DNA of 21,887 nucleotides, taken from contig CAZCHK010000036.1 in assembly GCA_964498605.1 (NCBI GenBank), positions 1 to 21,887 on the forward strand, read 5' to 3'. Made by a program: the position numbers and the translations under genes. The stretch comes from JBGQAS01 sp964498605. Lineage in GTDB: Bacteria > Chloroflexota > Anaerolineae > Anaerolineales > Anaerolineaceae. Positions 1-7,476 of this stretch are shown in pieces. The notes under the pieces were generated by a model. It worked only from the letters and a program-made list of their open reading frames with translations, was not told the DNA's origin and did no database searches. Every line of letters starts with the position of its first letter. The stretch's first letter is position 1.

Positions 1-52
1 TCGATTAAAAATTTAGAATGTATTGTAACATAAGCACTGTTTAGCACTAATC

Positions 53-631
53 CTATTTGGAAAAATACCTTAACGCTGCCTGTACGCGTGCTTCCAATTC
101 CTGAGGAACATCTTTGGCGATTGATTGGACCGCAGCTTGGCTCTCCAGAATACTGTAACCCAAACTGGATAATGCCTGTAAAACCTCGTAATCGATGTTG
201 TTAGGGCTATCGAAAGTTAACAGATCTCCATTAATTGGAAATCTATCCTGCAAGAAAAGAACAATCTTTGAAGCGGTTTTTTTACCAACCCCTGGGACAG
301 CGCTGAGGACCTCGACCTGGTTGTTGATTACTGCTGATTGAAAAGAATGCAGCGATAGTGTCGATAGAATTGAAATTGCTGTTCGAGGGCCAATACCTCC
401 AACTTTTAGCAGCAAGCAGAAACAATCTTTCTGAAGTTTGGAACTAAAAGCATATAGTTGGATGATATCCTCTCTTAAATGCAAATACGTAACTAAGACG
501 ACCTCATTGCCAATCTGACAACTTTTCACAAGATCTTTGGTGGCAATAATTTTGATGCCAATATTGTTAATTTCTAGAATCAATTCTTCAGAATCACAAG
601 ATACTACTCTCCCTTTAATAAACTCAATCAT
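53..631 (-). CDS. ruvA: Holliday junction branch migration protein RuvA
   Basis: RuvA binds four-way DNA junctions as a tetramer and loads the RuvB motor during recombinational repair. The 192-residue product has the usual family length. It has an N-terminal OB-fold segment (about 1-62), then two helix-hairpin-helix motifs, VGGIGPRTA at 77-85 and VPGVGKKTA at 112-120, and a C-terminal domain III (about 145-192) that would contact RuvB. The ATG at 631 has a good ribosome binding site (AAAGGAAAA) and overlaps the end of the upstream methyltransferase gene, so translation is probably coupled. The gene is last in the visible yebC-ruvC-methyltransferase-ruvA cluster. ruvB is not in the 52 bases that remain downstream, where I see no feature. 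Confidence 0.97.
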   Translation of the reverse strand: MIEFIKGRVVSCDSEELILEINNIGIKIIATKDLVKSCQIGNEVVLVTYLHLREDIIQLYAFSSKLQKDCFCLLLKVGGIGPRTAISILSTLSLHSFQSAVINNQVEVLSAVPGVGKKTASKIVLFLQDRFPINGDLLTFDSPNNIDYEVLQALSSLGYSILESQAAVQSIAKDVPQELEARVQAALRYFSK

Positions 632-1442
632 AAGATTTTCCTTTATTCTCGGAATGCTTTGTAATTCTTAACACTTCGTAAAGCATGATCCCTGTCGCAA
701 CAGCCAAGTTTAAAGAATCACATCTTCCCATCATCGGGATACCCACAAACAAATCACACAAACTTGACGCGTTTTTACTCAAACCTTTGCGCTCACTTCC
801 CATCATGATAATTGCAGGTAAAGCATATGGAACATCATCATACATGGTTGTAGCCTGATCAGAGGTGCCAATACACAAGATTCTATGGGTTATTTTCCAT
901 TTCTCAATTTCAACGAGTGAGGTTTTGATGATAGGTTGACAAAAAAACGCCCCCATACTGGATCGGATCACAGCAGGATCATATTGGTCCACGCAGTCCC
1001 CCGTTAAAATAATCCCTTTTGCCCCTGCCGCGTCACTCGTGCGTAGAATGGTGCCAAGATTTCCTGGATCCTGTACACCCTCCAGACACACCCAAATATC
1101 ATTTTCACTAATTGGTCGCAATTCTTGTTGAGGTCGGGTTCTTACGGTCGCACCAATCCCCTGAACCAAATCCTTTGACGCGATGGTATTGAAAACGCTA
1201 TTCGTTACTTCAATGATCTCGATACTGCTGTTGGAAGCTGATGCGATTACTTCGTTTACAAATTCACTTTTAATCGATTCAGGTGCAATGATCAAATGCT
1301 TAATATCCCAGCCGCATTGCATCGCTTCAGAAACAAATTTAGCTCCCTCAATAAAGAACTCTCCCGATGCATTTCTAAATTTCGATATCCTTAATTTTCG
1401 GATCTGTTTTATTAACTGATTGGCAGGACTGCTGATTATCAA
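624..1442 (-). CDS. SpoU/TrmH-family RNA 2'-O-ribose methyltransferase
   Basis: Predicted SPOUT-class enzyme that methylates a ribose 2'-OH in rRNA or tRNA using S-adenosylmethionine. I chose a TTG start at 1442, giving 272 residues. It lies just after the ruvC stop (1447-1449), and the residues that follow (MIISSPANQLIKQIRKL) match the usual start of the family. The longer ATG-initiated frame back to 1523 would run through the end of ruvC. An N-terminal substrate-binding (L30e-like) domain occupies roughly residues 1-95. The SPOUT motifs follow: QDPGNLGTILRTSDAAG at 124-140, IMMGSERKGLS at 212-222 and IPMMGRCDSLNLAVATG at 235-251. The last two form the knotted cofactor pocket. It resembles RlmB/TsnR-like proteins, but the exact target nucleotide cannot be read from sequence. 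The stop overlaps the ruvA start. Confidence 0.9.
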   Translation of the reverse strand: MIISSPANQLIKQIRKLRISKFRNASGEFFIEGAKFVSEAMQCGWDIKHLIIAPESIKSEFVNEVIASASNSSIEIIEVTNSVFNTIASKDLVQGIGATVRTRPQQELRPISENDIWVCLEGVQDPGNLGTILRTSDAAGAKGIILTGDCVDQYDPAVIRSSMGAFFCQPIIKTSLVEIEKWKITHRILCIGTSDQATTMYDDVPYALPAIIMMGSERKGLSKNASSLCDLFVGIPMMGRCDSLNLAVATGIMLYEVLRITKHSENKGKSYD

Positions 1443-1446
1443 GATG

Positions 1447-1938
1447 TTATACCTGTTGATAATACCTGTGGTGAAGCTGGTGCAAATGGCAAATCGCGAC
1501 AGCCAGAGCATCAGCCGCATCATCTGGTCTTGGAATCGAGTTCAATCCAAGCAGTGTGGCTACCATATGCTGCATCTGTCTCTTATCAGCACCACCATAT
1601 CCGGTGATGGCTTGTTTGATTTCCTTCGGTCCGTACTCAGCCACCGGGACACGATGCTGTGCAAGTGCAAGAAGGACAACACCTCTTGCCTGCCCTACAC
1701 TTATGGCTGTACTGATGTTTCGCTGAAAAAAAAGTTTCTCCACTGCCGCTTCTTCTGGTTTGTGGAGAAATATGATGCCAGTCAATTGTTCACTAAGTGA
1801 CATTAGCCGAAGGTCTGATTTGCCATGAATCTCCGTTTGAATTACTCCAAACGCAATGGCTTGTATTCCTTTTTCATTTTCGTTGACCAATCCATATCCG
1901 GTCTTCCCGATACCTGGATCAATCCCAATGACAAGCAT
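1447..1938 (-). CDS. ruvC: Crossover junction endodeoxyribonuclease RuvC
   Basis: RuvC is the Holliday junction resolvase that nicks opposing strands after RuvAB branch migration. The frame is open back to 2067, but the family start MLVIGIDPGIGKTGYG fixes the ATG at 1938, giving 163 residues, the normal length. The RNase H-like acidic residues are visible: D7 in IGIDPG, E67 in AAVEKLFF, and the D140/D143 pair in RPDDAADALA. The start lies 4 bases past the yebC stop (1943-1945) with only a weak AGAGA Shine-Dalgarno, so translational coupling to yebC is likely. The stop is 4 bases before the TTG start of the methyltransferase gene. Confidence 0.97.
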   Translation of the reverse strand: MLVIGIDPGIGKTGYGLVNENEKGIQAIAFGVIQTEIHGKSDLRLMSLSEQLTGIIFLHKPEEAAVEKLFFQRNISTAISVGQARGVVLLALAQHRVPVAEYGPKEIKQAITGYGGADKRQMQHMVATLLGLNSIPRPDDAADALAVAICHLHQLHHRYYQQV

Positions 1939-1942
1939 TTCT

Positions 1943-2698
1943 CTATTCCGCTTCCAATGCAGCCAGTGCTTCCGGTGATATGTTGAGATTTGAGAAAACA
2001 TGTTGCACATCGTCCAATTCCTCCAGAGCATCAATTGCCCGAAGTACCTGTAATGTGTCCTCAACACTCAAATCCATCATCTGGTTTGGGATCATTCTGA
2101 GTTCGCCATCCTCGATTTCAACTTTTGCTTCGCGGAATTTATCGGACAATCTTTTGAAGTTTTCCACTGGTCCGATAACCTCAAAATAACCGTCTTCTTC
2201 TGTGACATCATCCGCGCCGCCCTCCACCGCTAATTCAAAAACCTTGTCAAAAGACATATCTTTCACAGGAACGGAAAAATACGCGACACGCTTAAACTGC
2301 CAGCTGACTGAACCCGCTTCACCCATGCTTCCCCCGGAGCGCGTCATGATATGTCGAATTTCTGAAACCGTGCGATTCTTGTTTTCCGTCACACAATCAA
2401 TAATTACGGCTATGCCATTTGGGGCGTAACCTTCGTAATATATTTGTTCAAACGCCTCGCCTTCTTTGTTTTCACCGGTGCCGCGCTTGATTGCACGCTC
2501 AATGTTATCTTTCGGCATATTGGAGCTTCTGGCTTTTTCCACTGCAAGCCGCAACCGGAAGTTTGCTTCCATGTCACCGCCACCTTCCCTGGCGGCCATA
2601 ACAATCTCCCGCGTCAAACGTGTGAAGACCTGACCACGTTTGGCATCTGCTGCGCCTTTTTTCCGCTTGATGGTTGCCCATTTTGAATGACCAGACAT
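1943..2698 (-). CDS. yebC: YebC/PmpR family protein (TACO1-like)
   Basis: A member of the YebC/TACO1 family, known from other bacteria and mitochondria as transcriptional regulators or translation factors that relieve stalling on difficult sequences such as proline runs. The 251-residue product is full length. It starts with the family hallmark MSGHSKWATIKRKKGAADAK and contains the conserved GAGSVSWQF-type core motif (here GEAGSVSWQFKR) near residue 130. The ATG at 2698 follows a strong AAAAGGAG ribosome binding site. It heads the yebC-ruvC-methyltransferase-ruvA cluster and has a promoter-like extended -10 element 46 bases upstream. Confidence 0.96.
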   Translation of the reverse strand: MSGHSKWATIKRKKGAADAKRGQVFTRLTREIVMAAREGGGDMEANFRLRLAVEKARSSNMPKDNIERAIKRGTGENKEGEAFEQIYYEGYAPNGIAVIIDCVTENKNRTVSEIRHIMTRSGGSMGEAGSVSWQFKRVAYFSVPVKDMSFDKVFELAVEGGADDVTEEDGYFEVIGPVENFKRLSDKFREAKVEIEDGELRMIPNQMMDLSVEDTLQVLRAIDALEELDDVQHVFSNLNISPEALAALEAE

Positions 2699-2743
2699 CG
2701 TTGACTCCTTTTACCCAGAATTGATTACGAAAGTTAAAATAAA

Positions 2744-2752
2744 ATTATACCA
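2744..2752 (-). promoter_or_regulatory. Extended -10 promoter for the yebC-ruvC-ruvA cluster
   Basis: Read on the minus strand, the gap between the FAH-family gene and yebC contains TGGTATAAT, a perfect -10 hexamer with the TGn extension. No convincing -35 is present, which is normal for extended -10 promoters. It would start transcription about 37-40 bases upstream of the coupled yebC cluster. Read-through from the FAH gene is also possible. Confidence 0.5.
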
Positions 2753-2758
2753 TTTTCA

Positions 2759-3532
2759 CTATGCTGGTATCTTCATGTCCTGGACAGGGTTTGAAAGCCC
2801 ACCTAGTCCGTCAACCTCAATTTCAACCTCATCGCCTGCCATTAAAGGTCCAACACCCGCAGGAGTACCGGTAAGGATGATATCCCCAGGGAGTAATGTC
2901 ATGATGCTGGTTATAAATATCAACAGTTGATCTATCGAGAATATCATTTCTCTGGTTGAGCCCATTTGCCGTAATACGCTGTTGACTTTGCATTTGATCA
3001 TCGCATCGCTAGGATCAAACTCAGTCTCAATCCATGGGCCGGCAGGGCAAAACGTATCAAATCCTTTACCCCTTGTCCACTGACCATCTTTTCGCTGTAA
3101 ATCACGCGCAGTTACATCATTCGCAATTGTGTAACCAAAAACTGATTTTTTTACATCCTCCGCCCTGAGCCATCTTGATTCTCTCCCAATCACCACAGCA
3201 AGTTCCGCCTCATGCTCTATTTGTTTTGACTGGGGGGGTAAGAGAATTGGCATCCCGGGTCCAATAATGGTTGTCGAAGGTTTTAGAAAAAGTAGCGGGA
3301 TTTCAGGAACCTCAGCGCCATGCTCTTTAACATGATCGACATAGTTCCTTCCGACACAAACAATTTTTCCTGGAAACACCGGTGCTAACAATGTCACATT
3401 TTCAATAGGAATATCCGCTCTCAATCTGCGGTGCTTTCCAAATATATCTCCTTCGATCAGCCCGACTTTATCTTGTTGAATCCAGCCAAATTTTTGAGAG
3501 AATTGCTGGTCGGTAAAACGTATGTAGCGCAT
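2759..3532 (-). CDS. Fumarylacetoacetate hydrolase (FAH) family protein
   Basis: Cytoplasmic enzyme of the FAH superfamily, whose members hydrolyse, isomerise or decarboxylate acylpyruvate-type compounds using a divalent metal. The 257-residue product has an N-terminal domain of about 50 residues, then the catalytic fold with GRNYVDHVKE at 61-70, the metal-binding pair E108 and E110 in HEAELAVVIG, and D139 in ANDVTARDLQ. LTGTPAGVGPL near the C-terminus is also a family signature. Length and motifs fit the 2-hydroxyhepta-2,4-diene-1,7-dioate isomerase or acylpyruvase subgroup, but the substrate cannot be assigned. There is no catabolic neighbour, so a role in clearing oxaloacetate-like side products is only a possibility. 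The ATG at 3532 has a weak ribosome binding site. Confidence 0.92.
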   Translation of the reverse strand: MRYIRFTDQQFSQKFGWIQQDKVGLIEGDIFGKHRRLRADIPIENVTLLAPVFPGKIVCVGRNYVDHVKEHGAEVPEIPLLFLKPSTTIIGPGMPILLPPQSKQIEHEAELAVVIGRESRWLRAEDVKKSVFGYTIANDVTARDLQRKDGQWTRGKGFDTFCPAGPWIETEFDPSDAMIKCKVNSVLRQMGSTREMIFSIDQLLIFITSIMTLLPGDIILTGTPAGVGPLMAGDEVEIEVDGLGGLSNPVQDMKIPA

Positions 3533-3579
3533 GCTTTCTTCATCTCCAATATTCAGTATACGATCGTATTCTTATTATA

Positions 3580-3608
3580 TTGATATCAAACGATTTATGT
3601 TTTATAAT
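3580..3608 (+). promoter_or_regulatory. Promoter of tRNA-Val
   Basis: TTGATA at 3580-3585 and TATAAT at 3603-3608 are separated by exactly 17 bases. The predicted start (about 3615) lies about 24 bases before the tRNA 5' end. An ATTATA on the plus strand at 3574-3579 reads as TATAAT on the minus strand and may serve the divergent FAH-family gene, so the two promoters would abut. Confidence 0.7.
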
Positions 3609-3638
3609 CACCACCTCAAAAGGATAAGACAAATTATT

Positions 3639-3712
3639 GGGCGGGTAGCTCAGTTGGTTAGAGCACATCTCTTACACAGATGGGGTCGCAGGTTCGAGTC
3701 CTGTTCCGCCCA
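3639..3712 (+). tRNA. tRNA-Val (anticodon TAC)
   Basis: A complete cloverleaf can be drawn. The acceptor stem is GGGCGGG (3639-3645) with TCCGCCC (3705-3711). The D arm is GCTC/GAGC, the anticodon stem CATCT/AGATG with loop CTTACAC, and the T arm GCAGG-TTCGAGT-CCTGT. The discriminator base is A3712. The anticodon at 3673-3675 is TAC, which reads GTA and related valine codons. The 3' CCA is not encoded (CAC follows). Confidence 0.97.
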
Positions 3713-3737
3713 CACTAATGCAGTTCTTACACAACTT

Positions 3738-3746
3738 TGATATACT
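3738..3746 (+). promoter_or_regulatory. Extended -10 promoter of the tmRNA gene
   Basis: TGATATACT is a TGn-extended -10 element whose expected start site falls at about 3753, just before the mature tmRNA 5' end at 3756. No clear -35 was found. Co-transcription from the tRNA-Val promoter is an alternative, since only 43 bases separate the two RNAs and I see no terminator between them. Confidence 0.45.
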
Positions 3747-3755
3747 ATACTTACT

Positions 3756-4145
3756 GGGGATGACAGGCTTCGACGGAGGAAGCTGAGCCCGGATGGCGAG
3801 TCGAGAGGTGCCGAACTCGAAAAATCAGCACAAAAAACAAGTGCCAATCGCACTCAATACGCTGCTCTTCCTCTTGCTGCATAAGCAATAGAGAGCGCAA
3901 CTGATCTCAAACGAGATCACACCTTTCTGTTTCGATCTCCTGCCGATAATGGAATAGGTGTCATAAAGCCGGAGTGCCGGTCAGAGCGCTGCGATCTTAC
4001 CGAAAGAGGACTCTAGGGTCCAAGCAGCTGGCAAGTGATTCATTCTGTTGGTCTTTGAATCATGAGCGACTATGAAGACCAACTACACTCGTAGAGGTTC
4101 GAGGTTCTAATCTTTCGGACGCGGGTTCAATTCCCGCCATCTCCA
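3756..4145 (+). ncRNA. ssrA: Transfer-messenger RNA (tmRNA)
   Basis: tmRNA rescues stalled ribosomes and tags incomplete proteins for proteolysis. The one-piece RNA begins GGGGATGACAGGCTTCGAC and ends with the tRNA-like half GACGCGGGTTCAATTCCCGCC ATCTCCA. GGGGATG (3756-3762) pairs with CATCTCC (4138-4144), and A4145 is the discriminator; CCA is not encoded. The tag frame ends in GCT GCA TAA (stop 3882-3884). If the resume codon is GCC at 3843, the tag is ANRTQYAALPLAA; if it is the in-frame GCA at 3828, it is AQKTSANRTQYAALPLAA. I favour the first because most tags begin Ala-Asn and the A-rich stretch before it fits the usual unpaired leader. Either tag ends LAA, the typical ClpXP degron. Confidence 0.97.
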
Positions 4146-4152
4146 CCTCTAA

Positions 4153-4181
4153 AGCAGGCGACAGCAGCCTGCTTTTTTTTT
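4153..4181 (+). terminator. Intrinsic terminator after tmRNA
   Basis: AGCAGGC (4153-4159) pairs perfectly with GCCTGCT (4167-4173) around a 7-base loop and runs into an unbroken stretch of Ts to 4181. It starts 8 bases after the tmRNA discriminator base and touches the stop codon of the convergent RlmI-like gene. Confidence 0.9.
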
Positions 4182-5361
4182 ATACATTGCACACCATTCC
4201 TTTAAGGTACAGTGATTCAGGAAAATTCAGGCAAACAGGGTGATCCATATCTTGAAACAACCAACCCGCAATCCTGACTTCTTTTCCGGCATCATGCGCA
4301 GCACCAGCGATGATTTTCTGGAATAGATCAAGGTTGATCCCTCCAGAACAAGAAAAAGTAAACAATGTCCCACCATCCCGCAGGAGCTTTATGGCCAGTA
4401 GATTGATGTCTTTATATGCTTTACTGGCTTTTTCCACCTGGGCACGAGTTGGTGCAAATTTTGGCGGATCAAGAATGATCAGGTCAAAATTAATCCCTTG
4501 ATCGCGAAATTTCCTTAATTGCTGAAAGACATCCCCCTCAATCCAATCCTGATCAGCAGTTGGCAGATTGTTCAATGCCATATTTTTTTTTGCCTGGTTT
4601 ATCGCTTCTGCTGATGAGTCAATTGAAACGACAGATTTTGCTTTTCCCATGATCAAGTTCATCGAAAACCCACCGGTGTAACAAAAACAATTCAGGCAAT
4701 CCTTTCCCTCACTGTAACCGGGTATTAATAGTCGATTTCTGCGCTGGTCTAAATAGAGTCCTGTTTTTTGTCCGTTGGCAACATCTACCATATACCTCAG
4801 TTTGCCTTCTGTAATCTCGCTGATAACAGGTTTTCCATCGCCTTTTATATAACCTTTTCGGGGTGAGAGACCTTCCAGAGATCGTACCTCCACATCGGAT
4901 CTCTCATAGATAACCTCAGGATGAAGTAGACTGTCCAGAAATTCGATGATCTCGTTACGAAAGTACTCGGTTGCAGCAGCTAAAAACTGAACCACAAGAA
5001 TTTCGTTGTATCGATCAACAATCAGACCTGGCAATCCATCGGATTCTGCGAAAACAAGCCGGATTGAATTGGTGATTTCATACAAGTCACCCCTGCGGCG
5101 TATGCTGATTACCAGCCTGTCTTCCAGCAACCTCCGGTCGACTTGTTGATTTTCGTCAAATGTCCACATGCGGATGCGGATACTTGATTGGGAGCTGATC
5201 CCTCCCCATCCTAACTTTTTTCCTCTGCTGTCGCACACTACCACCGGTTCGCCGTTCTCAGGAGTTCCGATCAAAGAACCCACAGCACCAGAAAATATCC
5301 AGGGATGTCGGACAAGCACAGATTTTTCCCGTCCGGGTTTCAATATGACAGTTGAAACCAT
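4180..5361 (-). CDS. Class I SAM-dependent rRNA methyltransferase, RlmI-like
   Basis: Predicted 5-methylcytosine methyltransferase of the RlmI/YwbD type, which acts on 23S rRNA (C1962 in E. coli). The 393-residue product has an N-terminal PUA domain (VILKPGREKSVLVRHPWIFSGAV), a middle EEHEE-like region ending GLPGLIVDRY, and a C-terminal Rossmann domain. That domain carries CLNCFCYTGGFS (SAM-binding loop), VVSIDSS (ribose-contacting acidic residue), LIILDPPKFAP (catalytic motif) and TFSCSGG (catalytic cysteine). I chose the ATG at 5361, which has CAGG six bases upstream and lies 2 bases after the ligA stop. A TTG at 5367 overlapping the ligA stop would add two residues. It is the second gene of the ligA operon. 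Confidence 0.92.
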   Translation of the reverse strand: MVSTVILKPGREKSVLVRHPWIFSGAVGSLIGTPENGEPVVVCDSRGKKLGWGGISSQSSIRIRMWTFDENQQVDRRLLEDRLVISIRRRGDLYEITNSIRLVFAESDGLPGLIVDRYNEILVVQFLAAATEYFRNEIIEFLDSLLHPEVIYERSDVEVRSLEGLSPRKGYIKGDGKPVISEITEGKLRYMVDVANGQKTGLYLDQRRNRLLIPGYSEGKDCLNCFCYTGGFSMNLIMGKAKSVVSIDSSAEAINQAKKNMALNNLPTADQDWIEGDVFQQLRKFRDQGINFDLIILDPPKFAPTRAQVEKASKAYKDINLLAIKLLRDGGTLFTFSCSGGINLDLFQKIIAGAAHDAGKEVRIAGWLFQDMDHPVCLNFPESLYLKGMVCNV

Positions 5362-5363
5362 GT

Positions 5364-7382
5364 TCAACCTGAGGCCATTTTGATCAATTCATCTTCAGAG
5401 ATAATCTGAATTCCCAGGCTTTTAGCCTTTTCCAGTTTTGATCCGGCATTCTCACCAACCACCAAAAAATTGGTTTTTTTACTAATCGAATCGCTTGGGA
5501 TCCCGCCGTTTTGAATAATGAATTCTTTTATCAATTCTCGAGTGAAATTCTGGAGGGTTCCCGTTACAACAAAGGTCATACCTGCCAGGGAACTGCCAGT
5601 GTAGGCCTCCTTTTGGTTTTCTGGCCAAATTCCCGCATTTTTTAAACGGGCGATTACCTCTCGGTTCTCAATGGTCTGGAACCAGTTGACGACCGCCTGC
5701 GCAATATTCGGTCCAATTCCATCCATGTTCTGAAGGCTATACTCATCTGCACTCATCAAGCCGTCCAGGTTTTGAAACCGAGAGGCCAGATCGCGGGCAA
5801 TCACTTCGCCTACCCCGTGAATTCCAAGAGCGGTGATCAACCGGGCAAACGGCTGCTGCCTGGAGGCATCAATTGCAGATAAAATATTTTCAGTTTTTCT
5901 TCTCGCGAATCCCTCCAACGCAAGAAGCTGATTACTGGAAAGATAATACAGATCAGCTATATCTTTAACCAATCCTTCTTCAACAAGCTGTTCCACAATG
6001 TTCGGACCCAGGCCGGCGATGTCCATGCCAGATTTGGACGCAAAATGCTCGATGTTGCGCACAAGCTGAGCTTTGCACCCGGAATTGATGCAGTACAAGG
6101 CTATCTCTCCTGGGTACTTCCTGATCGCAGAACCACATGAAGGGCAGGTTGTTGGAAGAGCCACGGGGACTTCAGTTCCATTCCTGGCATCAACAATCGG
6201 TCCCAGAACATAAGGAATGACCTCTCCCGCACGTTTGATCAACACCCTATCTCCTATACGGATGTCCTTCTCGCGGATAAAATCAAAATTATGGAGCGTT
6301 GCCTGTTTGATGACAACACCGCCAATTTCTACGGGTTCCAAAACCGCATTGGGGGTGATCACCCCTGTTCTTCCAACTGCTAACCGAACATCTCTGAGCG
6401 TGGTGGAACTTTCACGTGCAGGAAACTTGTAGGCGATCGCGCCTCTTGGATCTTTTCCTACAAAACCCAGACTATTCGCCAGTGCCAGGTCATTTACTTT
6501 AATTACAACCCCGTCTATCTCATATGGTAGTGAATCCCTTCTTTCAGACCACCGGTCTAATTTATCTAATAAATTGTTGATGCCTGTGCAGAATTCATAA
6601 TCATTTGTTACCGGAAATCCAATGTCACGCAGAGTGTGCAATAAACTTATTTGAGTCCCAGGCATTTCTTCGCTCGAGCTCACGATAGCATAGCTGAGAA
6701 AAGTGAGGGGTCGTTCTGCGGTTAAGGACGAATTTAACTGGCGCAGGGACCCGGCCGCAGTGTTGCGAGGGTTCTGATAGGTTCTCTCGCCATTTTCCTC
6801 CAAACACTTGTTCAGTTTTATAAAATCACTTTTATTGATGAAGACTTCCCCTCTGATTACGAAATTTTCAGGAACATGGGCATCTGTGGGGTTTACGGGT
6901 ATTCGTAAAGGAATGGATTTTACTGTGCGCAGATTGGGCGTGATAACTTCTCCGATTTCTCCGTCGCCTCGTGTCGTGCCAAGGAAAAAATGCCCTCTCT
7001 TGTAATGCAGGACAACCGTTAAACCATCGATTTTTGGCTCAAGAACAAAACCGGTATTACTTACTCGTGAGTCAAGCTTGAGGATCCGATCATACCAGGA
7101 TATTATTTCGTCATTTGAAAAAACATTAGCCAGGCTCAATATCGGCCCGGGATGACGGCTTTTTTGAAATTTTTGTAGCGGTTCGCCACCAGCCCGCTGG
7201 CTGGGAGAATCCACGGTCACCCATTCAGGGTGTTCTTTTTCCAAGCCTCGCAGTCGGCGTACCATCAGGTCGTATTCCGCATCGCTGATAGTAGGTGCAT
7301 CAAGGACATGGTAACGGTAAAAATGCACGTTCATTTCTCGAACAAGGTCCAGATAATTCTTGTAATCCTGATTGTCATTCAT
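5364..7382 (-). CDS. ligA: NAD-dependent DNA ligase LigA
   Basis: Seals single-strand nicks in replication and repair by using NAD+ to adenylate an active-site lysine. The 672-residue product is full length. The Ia domain with FYRYHVLDAPTISDAEYD (21-38) is followed by the adenylation domain with K117 in LEPKIDGL. Next come an OB fold, a Cys4 zinc finger (C413, C416, C431, C436), helix-hairpin-helix repeats and a C-terminal BRCT domain (about 595-672, beginning GMTFVVTGTL). The ATG at 7382 gives the expected short N-terminus but has no Shine-Dalgarno sequence. A TATAAT lies 6 bases before the start codon, so the message may be leaderless. The stop is followed after 2 bases by the RlmI-like gene. 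Confidence 0.98.
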   Translation of the reverse strand: MNDNQDYKNYLDLVREMNVHFYRYHVLDAPTISDAEYDLMVRRLRGLEKEHPEWVTVDSPSQRAGGEPLQKFQKSRHPGPILSLANVFSNDEIISWYDRILKLDSRVSNTGFVLEPKIDGLTVVLHYKRGHFFLGTTRGDGEIGEVITPNLRTVKSIPLRIPVNPTDAHVPENFVIRGEVFINKSDFIKLNKCLEENGERTYQNPRNTAAGSLRQLNSSLTAERPLTFLSYAIVSSSEEMPGTQISLLHTLRDIGFPVTNDYEFCTGINNLLDKLDRWSERRDSLPYEIDGVVIKVNDLALANSLGFVGKDPRGAIAYKFPARESSTTLRDVRLAVGRTGVITPNAVLEPVEIGGVVIKQATLHNFDFIREKDIRIGDRVLIKRAGEVIPYVLGPIVDARNGTEVPVALPTTCPSCGSAIRKYPGEIALYCINSGCKAQLVRNIEHFASKSGMDIAGLGPNIVEQLVEEGLVKDIADLYYLSSNQLLALEGFARRKTENILSAIDASRQQPFARLITALGIHGVGEVIARDLASRFQNLDGLMSADEYSLQNMDGIGPNIAQAVVNWFQTIENREVIARLKNAGIWPENQKEAYTGSSLAGMTFVVTGTLQNFTRELIKEFIIQNGGIPSDSISKKTNFLVVGENAGSKLEKAKSLGIQIISEDELIKMASG

Positions 7383-7388
7383 ACGGTA

Positions 7389-7418
7389 ATTATAGCGAGA
7401 AATATTTAGCCATTTAAA
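7389..7418 (-). promoter_or_regulatory. Candidate ligA promoter, predicted leaderless
   Basis: On the minus strand, TTTAAA (7413-7418) and TATAAT (7389-7394) are 18 bases apart. Transcription would be expected to begin about 7 bases past the -10, which is the A of the ligA ATG at 7382 or a base next to it. Confidence 0.5.
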
Positions 7419-7425
7419 GACAGCT

Positions 7426-7456
7426 GCGAGCCCTTGCTATTTATAAAAGGGCTCGC
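7426..7456 (-). terminator. Perfect hairpin after the lipoprotein gene, possible terminator
   Basis: GCGAGCCCTT (7426-7435) and AAGGGCTCGC (7447-7456) form a perfect 10-bp GC-rich stem with an 11-base loop, about 20 bases past the lipoprotein stop on the minus strand. The base run after the stem (AGCTGTCTTTAAAT on that strand) is not a clean T tract, so efficiency is uncertain. It would insulate ligA from the upstream transcript. Confidence 0.55.
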
Positions 7457-7476
7457 TGACAAATGGCAGCTTTCAT

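Noticed and set aside
1420..1800. 126-codon plus-strand open frame opposite ruvC
   Set aside because: It lies fully antisense to ruvC and the methyltransferase gene, whose protein families are certain. It has no recognisable domain.
3531..3853. Open frames running through tRNA-Val and the tmRNA on both strands
   Set aside because: They cross well-defined RNA genes and their promoters, and the translations resemble no protein family.
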